From the NCBI GenBank assembly GCA_946811185.2, contig OX328107.1, positions 27,301,587 through 27,365,586 on the forward strand: 64,000 bases of DNA. Direction: 5' to 3'. The notes below the pieces were generated by a model. The model had not been told where the DNA came from. It saw nothing but the letters and a program-made list of their open reading frames with translations, and did no database searches. Positions 42,637 through 52,824 of the stretch are shown in pieces. Numbering within the stretch: position 1 is the stretch's first letter; each line of letters starts with the position of its first letter. Source of the stretch: Hippopus hippopus. Lineage: Eukaryota > Mollusca > Bivalvia > Cardiida > Cardiidae. Made by a program: the position numbers and the translations under genes.

Positions 42637-44559
42637 TTACAGGCTAACTTGTTTTGGTCTCTGGGCATATGTATGAATGTTGTCATCTAAGACCCCTTTA
42701 ACATAGTCAGGTTCGGGATAGCCCTTTTCCTGCATCAAGCGGTGCTCATGTTCAAGTCTTGCTCGGATAGCTTGCCTCTTTTTCCTGTAGCGGCTTGTCT
42801 TTTTAAGCGATTTACTATCCAGTGCCCTTCTTGATATCTGTTGTAGGCGTTTCTGAGCCCAAATGCACAATGATGTACCAGAAATGGTCCAAAGTTTTTT
42901 CTTTATTGCCTTGTCTATTCTGTTGTTTGACCGGAGTATCTGGGCTGATAGTCTCCCTGAGAATGTTCTTGAGTAACTGATGCTTTTGCTGAGGGTAGCT
43001 GCTGCGGCTCTGTTAAAGGCTTCGCATTTCTGTGTTGAAGTCCGCGAACTCACACTGTACACAGCAGCCTCGCTTAGCCTCATTTGTAGTATGATCTGCA
43101 TTATGGACTTGTCGTTTTCGTCCATTCTTAATAATGTTATTTTTGCAGGACCTAGTACGTTGGACTTGTACCACCAGCAGCCGGCACCTTCCCCGGAGCA
43201 GACCAGAGAGTCTTTGGGACAGTTACTGCAGTTTCCTGCGTAACATTCAACGGTGGCATTCCTGATTGCAGGTAAGTGTCCTAGCAATTGAGTTATATCC
43301 CCTTTTCCCCTCCTGGCCATTTCTTCTATTATAGCATTACATCTTAGTTTAATGTCCCTGGCTAGAGCTACTTGGGCTGTCTGTCTCTCTTTCTTTGTAC
43401 AAAATGGAAACATCCCTGTACTGAAACTTGCATTTCTTGTTTTTCTCTCCTGAGTAGCAGCTAGGTGGTATGGGTCTGCCTGTCTTGTTACCTCCCAACC
43501 TTTCGTTAATGTATCGTAGAAGTCCTGCATGCCCAGGTACGCCTTAGTGTCTCCGTCTGTTGTTAGGGTTCTTACATAGAAGCCCTCAAGGGAAAGGTTC
43601 TCTGCTATGCTATATGCCATTCTTCTCTCTGAATGTGGCACTAAATATCCAATGTCAGCAGTACATCCGGCATGGCCCCCGGGACAATTTACCTCAAACC
43701 CCTTGTTCTTCAGTGCGGCCCCTGTCCAACATAGTTTGTTTTCCACAGCTAGTCCTATAATATACTTGGAGTCTGTATGGTTTTCAGTTGCAATGGCATA
43801 GGCTTGTGACGAACTCTGTCCAGGTTTGTACGAAGACTTCATTCGGCTCCGGTTGTATCTTGCATCCATTGATACGTCTATTTGCTTAGGGTCCAATACA
43901 TTGTGGTTGATGCCATGCTGTTTAACTAGGTCCCGCTTTTCGGCCATATCAGTGTTATTAATGTCTGTAACCTTTGAGCTGACTTCTACACTCAGTTTCT
44001 GCAAGTGACTTGCTGCTGGAAATGGCAGGTCCAACTGACTGAACAAGCATTCAGCCCTTGAAATTCCCATGGGAGTGTCTAGTAAAGCCACAGCTAGGTT
44101 AGTATTGATAGATGCCCGCGTCGTTTTGGGTATTTCGTCATACATCTTCATCATCTGCGATTCATATCTACATGTTCTGCAGTAAAATTGCAACTTCATA
44201 GCAAGGCCATGTTTATGCTCGGTCTTGTAGACTAAATCAGCCTTCCCACATTTTCTACCAGAATGTTCTTTGATGAGAATGTTGATGGTTTCAAGCATTT
44301 TTCCCATGTTGATGATGCGGTTACCTCTAAAATCATTCTCTGTTGCTTTCAGACTCTGTGACCGAAGATTGTACCGCCTCTGAGTGGCCGAGACAACATC
44401 AGTGTTTGATGAACTGTCCGTGACTGGAGAAGTTACACTGTTTTCATCTGTTTGCTGTGAATATTCAGGTAATTTCTTTCTTCTAGGTGAAAATGAATTC
44501 CCTTTCTTGAACAAGCTTAAGGGCTTCTTCTTCCTCTTTTTCCTGTCTTCTCTGTTCAT
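42637..44559 (-). CDS. Mutator-like DDE transposase, intact
   Basis: 640 residues, uninterrupted. A basic N-terminus (residues 2-29, rich in KKRKKK and RRKK) looks like a nuclear-localisation signal. C104, C127 and C130 (FYCRTC) form a likely DNA-binding zinc site. The catalytic core reads MDARYN (D232), CPGGHAGC (C292/H296/C299), TTDGDTKAY (D335 or D337), ADPYHL, a cysteine cluster (C439, C444, C447, C454, C461) and TQKCEAFNR (E513), followed by SGRLSAQI. This order fits the metazoan Mutator-like transposase domain (Pfam PF20700 type) by recall; a Kolobok or KDZ relation cannot be excluded. No intron is needed. It should excise and integrate the composite element. The start is the first ATG of the frame, at the basic leader. 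Intactness agrees with the nearly identical terminal repeats. Confidence 0.82.
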   Translation of the reverse strand: MNREDRKKRKKKPLSLFKKGNSFSPRRKKLPEYSQQTDENSVTSPVTDSSSNTDVVSATQRRYNLRSQSLKATENDFRGNRIINMGKMLETINILIKEHSGRKCGKADLVYKTEHKHGLAMKLQFYCRTCRYESQMMKMYDEIPKTTRASINTNLAVALLDTPMGISRAECLFSQLDLPFPAASHLQKLSVEVSSKVTDINNTDMAEKRDLVKQHGINHNVLDPKQIDVSMDARYNRSRMKSSYKPGQSSSQAYAIATENHTDSKYIIGLAVENKLCWTGAALKNKGFEVNCPGGHAGCTADIGYLVPHSERRMAYSIAENLSLEGFYVRTLTTDGDTKAYLGMQDFYDTLTKGWEVTRQADPYHLAATQERKTRNASFSTGMFPFCTKKERQTAQVALARDIKLRCNAIIEEMARRGKGDITQLLGHLPAIRNATVECYAGNCSNCPKDSLVCSGEGAGCWWYKSNVLGPAKITLLRMDENDKSIMQIILQMRLSEAAVYSVSSRTSTQKCEAFNRAAAATLSKSISYSRTFSGRLSAQILRSNNRIDKAIKKKLWTISGTSLCIWAQKRLQQISRRALDSKSLKKTSRYRKKRQAIRARLEHEHRLMQEKGYPEPDYVKGVLDDNIHTYAQRPKQVSL

Positions 44560-45473
44560 TTTTCCTCTATATTCTGTCTGTATCTGACCAGTTCTATTTT
44601 TCTGTTTTCTTCTCTCCTTATAAGTAACTCTGGATATGTATGGTCTTTTATACTTTTCTATCTGTCATTTGCTCCAATCTATCCACCCAATGACCTCCTT
44701 ACCCAATACACTAATCTTATTGGACAGGCACTGATAAGCCAAACTGGGCTGGGTTATGCAATACATTATCTAATAAATTCCAGCCGTCTGGATGTTTGAA
44801 AAGGGTCTACTTCTCTCAGATTACATCATAGATAGTCTGGTCTGTAGAGATTACTCAGCTTTTTGTCATAGATGAAAACATTGTGACAATAGGAGCCATA
44901 TATAGGCAAATTTGCAGTACTGGTATTACACAAAGATTAAGGTTCATGTCCGTCATATTCTATAAAGGCCCTCTTCTGTTCTTCTTTCAAATATTCCACC
45001 CTCATTTTGACTAATAATGCTTGACTATAGAATAAAAAGCTCAGAAATGTGCATTTGGCTGGTCACATTTAAGATTTTAGAGAAGAAAAATGAAGAAAAC
45101 CCTAAATTTTAGCCCTCAAAATGGGTTTTTTTCAGTCATTTTGGCTTCTTTTCATGCAATGTTTTGTATGTATTTAAATGAAAATGGGTTAAAAAGACAG
45201 ACAAAAGGGTCCAGAACAGTATACTTTTTATTTCATGCAAATCCATTGAGTTTTGACTGAGATATGTTTGATTTTGTGGGAGTAGTCAAAGGGCTTAAAA
45301 TTTCCATTTTTTTGGGTCTTTGCCGCAAAAACAGTCATGTTAAAAAAAATGGGTTTTCTCTTTGAAAATGGCCCTGATTTCTCTCTGGCTCATTTTTTCC
45401 TTGTCGCAATATGCGAATTTAACCGAAAGGCTAAAAAGACCTGACTTAAAAGTCAAATTCTTTTTTATATATG
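44560..45473. other. 5' flank of the transposase gene
   Basis: About 0.9 kb without an ORF between the transposase start and the right repeat; probably the promoter and leader. An AT-rich block with TATATATG borders the right repeat. No clear TATA signal can be singled out. Confidence 0.45.
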
Positions 45474-45940
45474 TGTCGCACCACTGCGAGATTGCTTCCG
45501 GGTCGTAGTAGTCAAAAGTAGTCCTATGTGAAATTTTGTAGTAGCACTTTTGTTGCACTGTTTCATGGAGCCGAGATGGCTTGGAGGTATATAATTTAGA
45601 TTTGCTTAAAATTTGGGCAATGGGGGACCACTAAGATGTGTTTTTATTGTGCACTGACAGGACTAGTTTGTATCAATGGAGGAACAAAAACTTGGGGTCA
45701 TGGCGGTGAATAGGTGTTCCTGAGAGGATAAAATTTAGGGTGCCTGTGCTGGTTGGAAATTAGCGAAAAACGCAATCGGTTGACATGTTGTTTTTTTTGC
45801 ATTTTTTTGCAGGCCTAAGGTGGTACTTTTCAGAGTAACGAACGGACAAGCCATAATTTTGCCATCAAGCAATATGCGAAGCTTCAAATATGGTCAATTT
45901 TGCTCTATTTTTAATTAGGCAAAAAACCACAGGTGTGACA
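45474..45940 (+). repeat. Right terminal direct repeat
   Basis: 467 bp, same orientation as the left repeat. Starts TGTCGCACCACTGCGAG and ends CCACAGGTGTGACA, after which Tc1 sequence resumes with CCTGACGGGC. Confidence 0.9.
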
Positions 45941-46118
45941 CCTGACGGGCTGAAATACGGATCTATAACTCATTCCACATGTGTTCAATTGGATTTAAGT
46001 CGGGGGAACGGGATTGCCATTACATACGCTAGATACCCTCCCTTAGCAAGTACTCTTGGACAACAAGGGTCGTGTAAGGACGAGAATTATCGTCCATTAA
46101 AATGAACCAGTCGCCAAG
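45941..46118 (-). pseudogene. Tc1 transposase, catalytic C-terminal part
   Basis: Minus strand: LGDWFILMDDNSRPYTTLVV (DN-RPHT motif with the second catalytic D), then SRSPDLNPIEHMWNEL (catalytic E region), broken by three in-frame stops. It runs into the composite element at 45948 and resumes at 40926. Frame continuity across the gap, RISAR then QVRPQS, is exact when one copy of the target duplication is kept. Confidence 0.85.
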
Positions 46119-46800
46119 AGCACCAGCATATATAACCTTACCTGTGTGTCGAAAATTTCATCTCAATAGGCACCTGTAAACAGTTTGTTTCGAATTGACC
46201 ATGTCAAAATTAGAAATAATTGAGAAAGGTAGGTTTTCAGTGCAATTTTGATAAGAAGAAGAGTTATTACACCCATGAATTGTGTTAGATTAAGGAAAAG
46301 AAGCCCTTAGTTTGTCTGTGAAACAGGTCATGACCTTTCCTTCTTTGTTCTATAGGTTTGACCCCAAATGCGAATCTGAGGTGTCATGGAGCTAGCAGCT
46401 ATTTTTAGCGGCAAAATTAAGGATGGGATAAGGGCATGAAAGATTGCGAAAAAACGGCATGGAAACGTGTCATTTTGGACTTTATCCCAGATTATGTGTT
46501 GTTTTGAGTTTCAATTTAGCTTGGCATTTTCAAGCTAGCTTCCTGGGTTTGCATTGTGTGAATTTTGGAATATACATGTAGGCTAAAATGGCATATTTTG
46601 TCAGTTTTTTTCCGACCATCCCACTTGCCTGTATTGATCAGTAGTTTTACTATTTCACAAGTTGAACATGATTTATTGATAAAAAGTAAAGAAATAGGAT
46701 TGTGCTGTTGCATTTAAGTGCTTTTTATAATTTCAGGTTTATTATATTGACTGTTTATTGGAAAAGTTTGGTGTGACGTCTTGAGTACCTACAACATTTT
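46119..46800. other. Unidentified block separating Tc1 halves
   Basis: About 680 bp where Tc1 should have only some 60-90 bp (between the LTAQRY and LGDWF regions). It has no Tc1 similarity, so it is probably another insertion or a rearrangement. No terminal repeats or duplicated target were found. The minus frame at 46516-46713 has no domain. Confidence 0.45.
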
Positions 46801-47286
46801 ACACGGAAACCGTGTGCTGCAGCCATACCGCTGGGCAGTCAATGTGCGTCGATCGAGTACAAACAGGTCAGTTTGTCCAAATGGATGCTGACAGTGGTTT
46901 GGAGATAGGGGAATACGAATACATGGTCTTTTCGATCGGAGGCCACTTTCGTGCAACCGTGTGCGTACGGTTTGAGTCGAAAATCTGACCCCAGAAGCAT
47001 TTTGAAGGTCAGAACGCAGTTGAGTTGCAGTGGCTAAGGGGTTTCTCCGAGCATGGATGACCATATATCCATCATCAGCTGCAGATGTAGCCATTCTCCT
47101 GCCACCACCACGTCGCCTGATAGGTGTACCATATGGCTGGTACCTCACTCAGGCTCTGGTGATAACAGTATGGTGCACACCAAGTGCTTTACCAACCTTA
47201 CGATGAAAAGCTCCTTGTTGCAGCATTCCAAATGCCTGCCACCTGTTTGCCTCTGATAAATGTCTTCTGACATTCGCATTCGCCAT
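46801..47286 (-). pseudogene. Tc1 transposase, N-terminal DNA-binding part
   Basis: From ATG 47284-47286: RRHLSEANRWQAFGMLQQGA is the first helix-turn-helix of a Tc1 paired-like domain. An in-frame stop follows (ITRA*), then RRRGGGRRMATSAADDGYMV with the GRR(K)-type hook, then ATQLRSDLQNASGV and TVRTRLHESGL, the second helix-turn-helix. After PNHCQ the frame jumps to LTAQRYG, so roughly 60-70 codons including the first catalytic D are deleted. Dead before or after the composite insertion; order not known. Confidence 0.85.
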
Positions 47287-47439
47287 CTTAACATCAAAAA
47301 CGTTTAGCCTTTCATAAGACAGTGAAGAATAAAGAGTGTACACAAGTTTGGTAAATGTATGCAGTGTCTCAAAATTGAGGTTATCTGCATTTGCAAGGCT
47401 TGCATGAGGAATATGCCTTTCATACAAGGCAATGTGCGT

Positions 47440-48229
47440 ACTGGAGACCTTCTCGGTACACCACTGAATGATTTTCTATATTAACATCACAAAAATATAG
47501 AATACAGACTCTGCTATGGTGCTAGGAAATCTTTTGCTTAGCAAACTTTGAGTAGTATAATATCGTATTTGTTGCATTATAATATGGATTACATTTTATG
47601 TATGGCGAAGTTCGTCATACAAAGTCTATGAGGAAAATAGATGTTGCGTTTTCATTTTTATAGATCCATATTGCCAAAAAACTTGGAGTTTTTTGTTCTA
47701 AAAATAAACCTGACCTGGAAGAATTATCGAAACTAAATTATTGGATTAAAAAAAAAAAAACTAAAATACTAACAAAGTTTGCAACTATTTTATTTTAGAT
47801 GAGGTCTAAACAGTTGGAAAATTAAAATAAATGAGTTACCGTATTTTATGTATTCTAAATAGTGCATACTTGTCGCCATTTGCTCAAGGGCCAATCAAGA
47901 ACGAGATTCGTATTCAGCCCGATGGTAATCGTGGAAATGTCCGTCTGAAAAGTTCAGACCTCTGTAATTTTCCTAAACTTACCTATTCCTTTCGTCCTCT
48001 GTACCAGTTGACAGAAAAATCATCGCAGAACACGATTGAATTAAAGTTTCGATATTTTCATTCCGGTGGCATAAAAAGTGAAAATTACCGATAAATAATG
48101 ACTGGTGGTATTCGATATGGAATAGAGCTGGACACCTCATCTTTTTATTACGTCGTATGGATGGCAAAGTTCGTCACAAAACGAACGCTTGCGACCACCA
48201 ACCATTTATGATAACATATCTGGTCTAAT
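47440..48229. other. Unassigned; short direct repeat pair
   Basis: TATGGCGAAGTTCGTCATACAAA (47601-47623) and ATGGCAAAGTTCGTCACAAAA (48161-48181) are direct near-repeats 560 bp apart. The frame between (47831-48094, ending SGGIKSENYR) reads as protein-like in its centre (NEIRIQPDGNRGNVRLKSSD) but I recognise no domain. Confidence 0.35.
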
Positions 48230-49028
48230 TCCCATAGTTTTTTTAAATTTCAAAATTACACAATTTCAGATAAGCTGAACCAAATGGTTCAGCCAATCAA
48301 AAATTGTGTTACTTTCTAAGGACGCAGTTGTGAATGACTGGTGAATGCGGACCCAGAACAGGCCTCCTTGTACATGTCCTCACCTTTACCTCTGTAATGT
48401 TTTTCACGTACAACGTACAAATGACCGATCCACCTCGAACCATTTGTAGATCGAAATACTTCGGTTCAAGCCCAAGTAGTAGGTATACAGGGCTAGTAAT
48501 CCATGTGTTTGAAGCTCATTTCCCTAGCCCGACCGAAACTGTTGACAATATTCAGCACGATACATGCTTAGAAACAGAGTCGTATATTATGAGAGGAAGA
48601 TCGAATGGAAGCACGCGTAAACTTTTACACTGGTACACAGGGTCTCCAACCACTCTTAAGAATGTTATTAGTCTTATTTTGCGAGATTTTTTAAGTTTAA
48701 AAGTAACACAACTCCTGATTGGCTAAACCAAATGGTTTAGCCAATCAGGTATTGTGTTATTTTCAAAGTTTGAAAATTCTGGAGAATAAGACAAAGAACG
48801 TTCTGAAGAATGGTTGGTGAATACGTACCCAGATTAGTCAACAAAAGATTTTGGAATAACACGTATCTAAGATCAAGGTCTTTATTCACCAACCAATCTT
48901 CAGAACGTTCTTTGTCTAATTCTCCAGAATTTTCTAGATTTGAAAGTAACACAACTTCTGATTGGCTAAACCGAATGGTTTAGCCAATAAGAAGTTGTGT
49001 TACTTTCAAATGTAAAATATCAGGTCAC
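48230..49028. repeat. Nested palindromic CCAAT repeat
   Basis: Three hairpins of the type GATTGGCTAAACCAAATGG/TTTAGCCAATC lie at about 48260-48310, 48705-48755 and 48945-49000. Between the last two, AGAACGTTCT-containing arms (TTCTGGAGAATAAGACAAAG and its complement) make an outer palindrome. The whole could extrude as a multi-arm cruciform. The frame at 48334-48726 lies across it and has no domain. Confidence 0.8.
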
Positions 49029-49029
49029 A

Positions 49030-50175
49030 CTTTACCCTTTTCTACACAACAACCAAAGCGTTGAAAACGCTGATGTGGCATTTGTCAAGCAAGCAGTTGT
49101 GTGAAATTAATAATTTGAAAGAAAAAAGAGAAATAGTATTCAACTAGAACTTGCTTTTCTACAAAAAACAGATGTCTCCCCCTCTTTTTGGTGTCAGAAA
49201 GATTGATATGTCACCAAGGCAATTTCTAACTGAAATAACGGTCATTTTTCTCTAACGGTTTTCGAGTTATAGAGCGGACACGAAATTGCACGTAAAATGA
49301 GTAAAGAAAATAATCAAAGGGAAAAACTCGAAGAATATACAAGCCAGAGTTATGGTTCTTGTGCATGACACTTTGTCTCATGGTGCTTTATAAATGTGTG
49401 AAGTTTTATCAAAATATCTTAAATATTTCGAGTTAGTTATAGAGCGGACACGATTTGTGACGGACAGACAGACGGACGGACGCACGGGGAAAAACAATAT
49501 AACTCCCGACCCTGACGGGGGGAGACATAAATATTAACTTGAAAGTCAACCTACTAAGCAAATTTATTCATCTTTTTTTTGGTTAAAGGGAGAGTACTGG
49601 TGCCAAAGTTTGGGTTATTTGTGTATTGTGGTCTCCCTTTGATCATTCACAGGAGGAGTCAGGAGTAATGTCCCTTGACGGTAGGATGCATGATGGGTAG
49701 AGAGAGAAACCATGCATATATATCGAATAGAATTAAGTTTATACCTGAAAACTATGATTTTGAGATATCTTTGGCCGACAAGATCTGATTCCCAACATTA
49801 CAATCAATTATTTCGGTCTGTAAATATTCATGCACAATCAAATGGAGTAGCTTGCAATCATGGGACGAACAAGCCCAGGGACGAACTGGTTTTGGAACGA
49901 ACAAGCCCGAAACCAAAACGGTTAGTAGACAAATTTTGTGTATATCATTGCACCAATAGAAGGCTAAGAGCTATTTCCAATCAAAAAGAAATATTTCCAT
50001 GATCGATGGCCTAATCCAGTTTATTTTAATACGCCATTTCCAGTTACATATCTGAGTGCTATCGAAAAACTCATTTTTCTGAGAAAAATTAAGTTTAATT
50101 GTGTTTATTTCCTTCGGTTTCGCACAAAATACGATATATGGTCTTCCAAATTCAATATTGAACATTCAATATTGA
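49030..50175 (+). repeat. Inverted partner of the 17985-18790 repeat
   Basis: Reverse-order blocks as listed for 17985-18790, interrupted at about 49169-49530 by a separate element. Includes CATGCATCCTACCGTCAAGG (in complement), the AATCATAG.TTTCAGG block and GGGACGAACAAGCCC. Ends at TTCAATATTGAACATTCAATATTGA. Confidence 0.75.
49169..49530 (+). mobile_element. Array-type element, minimal form
   Basis: Ends ATGTCTCCCCCTC and GGGGGGAGACAT are inverted. The interior has TAGAGCGGACACGA twice (about 49271 and 49441, 170 bp apart) and ends with a GACGGACGGACG run. It looks like a short relative of the array elements at 29-38 kb. Confidence 0.75.
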
Positions 50176-51500
50176 TGGAACTTGTTAAAAGGGCTGAAAA
50201 CAAAGCAAACATCAAGTCTGAAAAGAAGTTTCACTTAACTGTACAATTTTACGAAACCATGAAATTTACCAGTCAAATACAAAAGTGCAACACGAAAAAG
50301 TGTAACTATAAGTCGAATACGGCTTCCAATACATCGTGCTGACTCCCCTTTTGTAAGTCATATCATGTCTTTCCGCATTCACGACTAACCTTTGCCAACT
50401 GAGAAGGAGTGGTTTCAATTCCTGGGCCTGAATTCACCAAATATTCAAAATACAATCTTAGTCAGACTCTAAATTTAGTACAGTAACACAACTTCGGATT
50501 AGGTAAATAATTTGGTTTCGCCTATCAAAAATTCCATTATTTTGAAATACAGAAATCCTTGTGAATAAGACCAAGAGCGCCAAGGGCTCAGGCATTGTTC
50601 TTTCATGGTCTAATCACTGTTTTGAAATTTGATTTTCAGGACAACTTTTATGGTTATTTGTCACCCCTTGAAAGCGCCGAATAAATCCTGCATACATTTT
50701 CAATCTAGAAATGAGACCATAATGAGTGCAGTTTTAGGGCTGCTTTTGTCTCTGGTGTTCCAGCAAAGCGGCCAGTGTAGATCAAAGATCAGACTGCACT
50801 GATCTACACTGGCCGCAAAAGCAACTATAGTTGTGAAAAGCGCTTTATGGGTTAATGGAATCCTTGATTTCGTGGCTTTCACTTTATAAATTTAATCCTT
50901 GGTTTTAATGGTAACATTGGCTTTTGTTTAAAAGTTCAAGGGAACAAAAATTCTCCGTAGCTATTGTATCCTGCACCAATTGCAATGTATTTAAACGTCG
51001 AGCTAATTCCGCACGCTTCAAGTATCGATTGTTGATTGAGAATGGCTCCTTTTCCGACCTGCAAATATTGTTTCAATTCATCGTTATTAATACTCGCAAA
51101 AACTCGCTCGAAACTTCAGTATAGCATCAAAGTATATCCTCAGCATCCAAAGGTCAATAAATGTCTTTCAAAGGTCAATAGGTATTGTTGTATTTCTAAA
51201 TTGAAATATTTGCCATCTGATTGGTCGAAACAGAAAGTCTCCTCCAATCAGATGGCTCATATGGTAATTAAGAATTCGATCTAAATTTAGAAATGGTTGG
51301 TGAATTCCGTCTGTAGTGCCTTTCATTTTGTTTTCAGATGAATGGTGTGGTAAGGACCTAAGTCATTTCATATCTGTGTTACACAGGATGTTGAAGAAGA
51401 AGTACACATAAATTATTCATAAAGTTAGTAGTCTTCATATAATAGTAACTGAACAAGTTTTAAGCAATGTCATCTGCTATAAGAGACAAGTAATGAAATA
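50176..51500. repeat. Decayed repeats, no gene
   Basis: 50465-50640 and 51205-51310 are decayed CCAAT-palindrome repeats (AATTGGTAAATAATTTGG, GATTGGTCGAAACAGAAAG...CCAATCAG). 50776-50820 is a clean hairpin-A core (CAGTGTAGATCAAAGATCAG and its complement). No coding evidence. Confidence 0.55.
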
Positions 51501-51504
51501 ATTA

Positions 51505-51772
51505 TGAGCCACGCTCTGGCAAAATGGGGGTTAATACATCTCCGTGATGGGTTATACCAATCAAGCCATCACAATCATTATGGATCCAAATTAGTCACTT
51601 TTCTTAAAAACCGACTTAATCACGAGGTAGACTTGTCCTTGGACATACAGAAAATTGACCAACAGCGAAAAGTTTCCGTCCAGGTCAGCCTGCGCGGATT
51701 GCGCAGTCTAACCTGAGTCGATACTTTTTGCAGATGCATCAAGCCCCCTCCCATTTTGCCAGAACATGACTG
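51505..51772 (+). mobile_element. CTCTGGCAAAAGGGGG MITE
   Basis: Ends CGCTCTGGCAAAATGGGGGT and its complement; inner blocks CATCTCCGTGATG, AATTGACCAACAGCGAAAAG, and the hairpin GTCAGCCTGCGCGG...GCGCAGTCTAACCTG. Other copies: 52453-52715, 60490-60730, 62272-62515 and, reversed, 62860-63060. Confidence 0.82.
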
Positions 51773-51789
51773 AAATTGTCCAACTCTGT

Positions 51790-51985
51790 ACGAGACCACA
51801 AAAAATGAAGTCTTGTCCAAAATGTGCCTGAACTTGTCTTTGGTGGAATGGAAAACATTGTGGGAAAAGGAGCAAATGCTGGTTACCAGCATTTTCTCTT
51901 TTTTCTCACAATGTTTTCAAAAGCATTCTTCCACTGGGTCGTTAAAAGTAAGGATTGTTCAGTAAAGGTTAAATATTTTATTTGA
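51790..51985 (+). mobile_element. Hairpin-B MITE
   Basis: Near-perfect arms (about 51850-51917): AACATTGTGGGAAAAGGAGC with ATGCTGGTTACCAGCAT at the tip. Outer block TAAAAGTAAGGATTGTTCAG matches other copies. Confidence 0.75.
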
Positions 51986-52452
51986 GATAGTTATATTGCC
52001 CTCTGTTTTAGCTCAGGTGTCCTCAAATAAAAATATCGAGGTATTGTCATACCCCTGTCGTCGCCTATGTCGTCATGCGAAAACTTTGACGTTTTCTGAT
52101 ACCTCTGTCATTACTGAACATTGTATTTACGTCAAATCCCGAGTACCTGAAGGACTGGCAACCATAAAAATATTTTGACACAATTATTTCCCTGTTGTAA
52201 CCAAGAAATTTCACTGAAATAGTAACAGAGGCTGAGTGTTGGCACCCGCATGCGACGCCCTTGGTTTTTCGGCGAAGCTGAATGTGCTGGCTTTTGACCT
52301 ACTTTTTGGTAATGATAATAAATGAATAAATAGAAATTTGTGATTGGTCAAATATATAGACATGGTTATTCTAAGGACCCCTGCCTATCTGCTGGCAAAT
52401 TTACGCCGTATATCTTTTTAAAAGATATTTCTTGTAAAACATATTTCAGCAG

Positions 52453-52715
52453 TGCCCTGACAAAAGGGGCTATAAAGCATCTCCGTGATGCATTAAACTC
52501 AGCAAGTCATCACATAATTATGGATCAATGAAATCTGTTGTCTAACACCCGGCTGAATCCTGAAGTAGAATGATCCTTGGACATGCAGAAAGTTTACAAA
52601 TAGCATAAAGTATCGACCCAGGTCAGCCTGCGCAGTCTGAGCAGGGTGACCTTGGCCGATACATTAAGATACATACCTTGCAAGATACATTAAGCCCCCC
52701 TTTTCACAGATCATG
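52453..52715 (+). mobile_element. CTCTGGCAAAAGGGGG MITE
   Basis: GCCCTGACAAAAGGGGCTAT at the left, GTCAGCCTGCGCAGTCTGAG hairpin in the middle, TTAAGCCCCCCTTTTCACAG at the right. Same order as 51505-51772. Confidence 0.8.
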
Positions 52716-52824
52716 TCTCATAGTTACCTGCACACAGTTGTTCGAAGTATCAATCCAGAAATCTGTATACGAGTATATAGATATAATTCCTCTCTCCTTC
52801 AAGAAATACAGTAAAATGTCGATT

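Larger units (their letters stand above)
40927..45940. mobile_element. Composite transposon: endonuclease + DDE transposase
   Basis: 5,014 bp. Both ends are 467-bp direct repeats (40927-41393 and 45474-45940). Each repeat itself begins TGTCGCACC and ends GGTGTGACA, a short imperfect inverted pair. Between them are two convergent genes, a His-Me finger endonuclease (41761-42246, plus) and a DDE transposase (42637-44559, minus), separated by CT microsatellites. Flanks CCTGACAG (40919-40926) and CCTGACGG (45941-45948) agree at 7 of 8 positions; an alternative reading with one base moved gives a perfect 5-bp CTGAC. It sits inside a Tc1 gene whose frame is restored on removal. Two differences between the repeats point to recent insertion. 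An LTR retroelement is excluded by the lack of gag/pol; a two-MITE sandwich remains possible. Confidence 0.82.

Noticed and set aside
42980..44008. Plus-strand frames of 60-87 codons
   Set aside because: Antisense shadows of the 640-codon transposase gene.
40927..45940. LTR retrotransposon, because of the TG...CA direct repeats
   Set aside because: No gag, protease, reverse transcriptase or integrase; no clear primer-binding site beside the left repeat; and the only enzymes are a DDE transposase and a nuclease on opposite strands.
48334..48726. 130-codon plus frame
   Set aside because: Crosses palindromic CCAAT repeats and has no domain or splice support.
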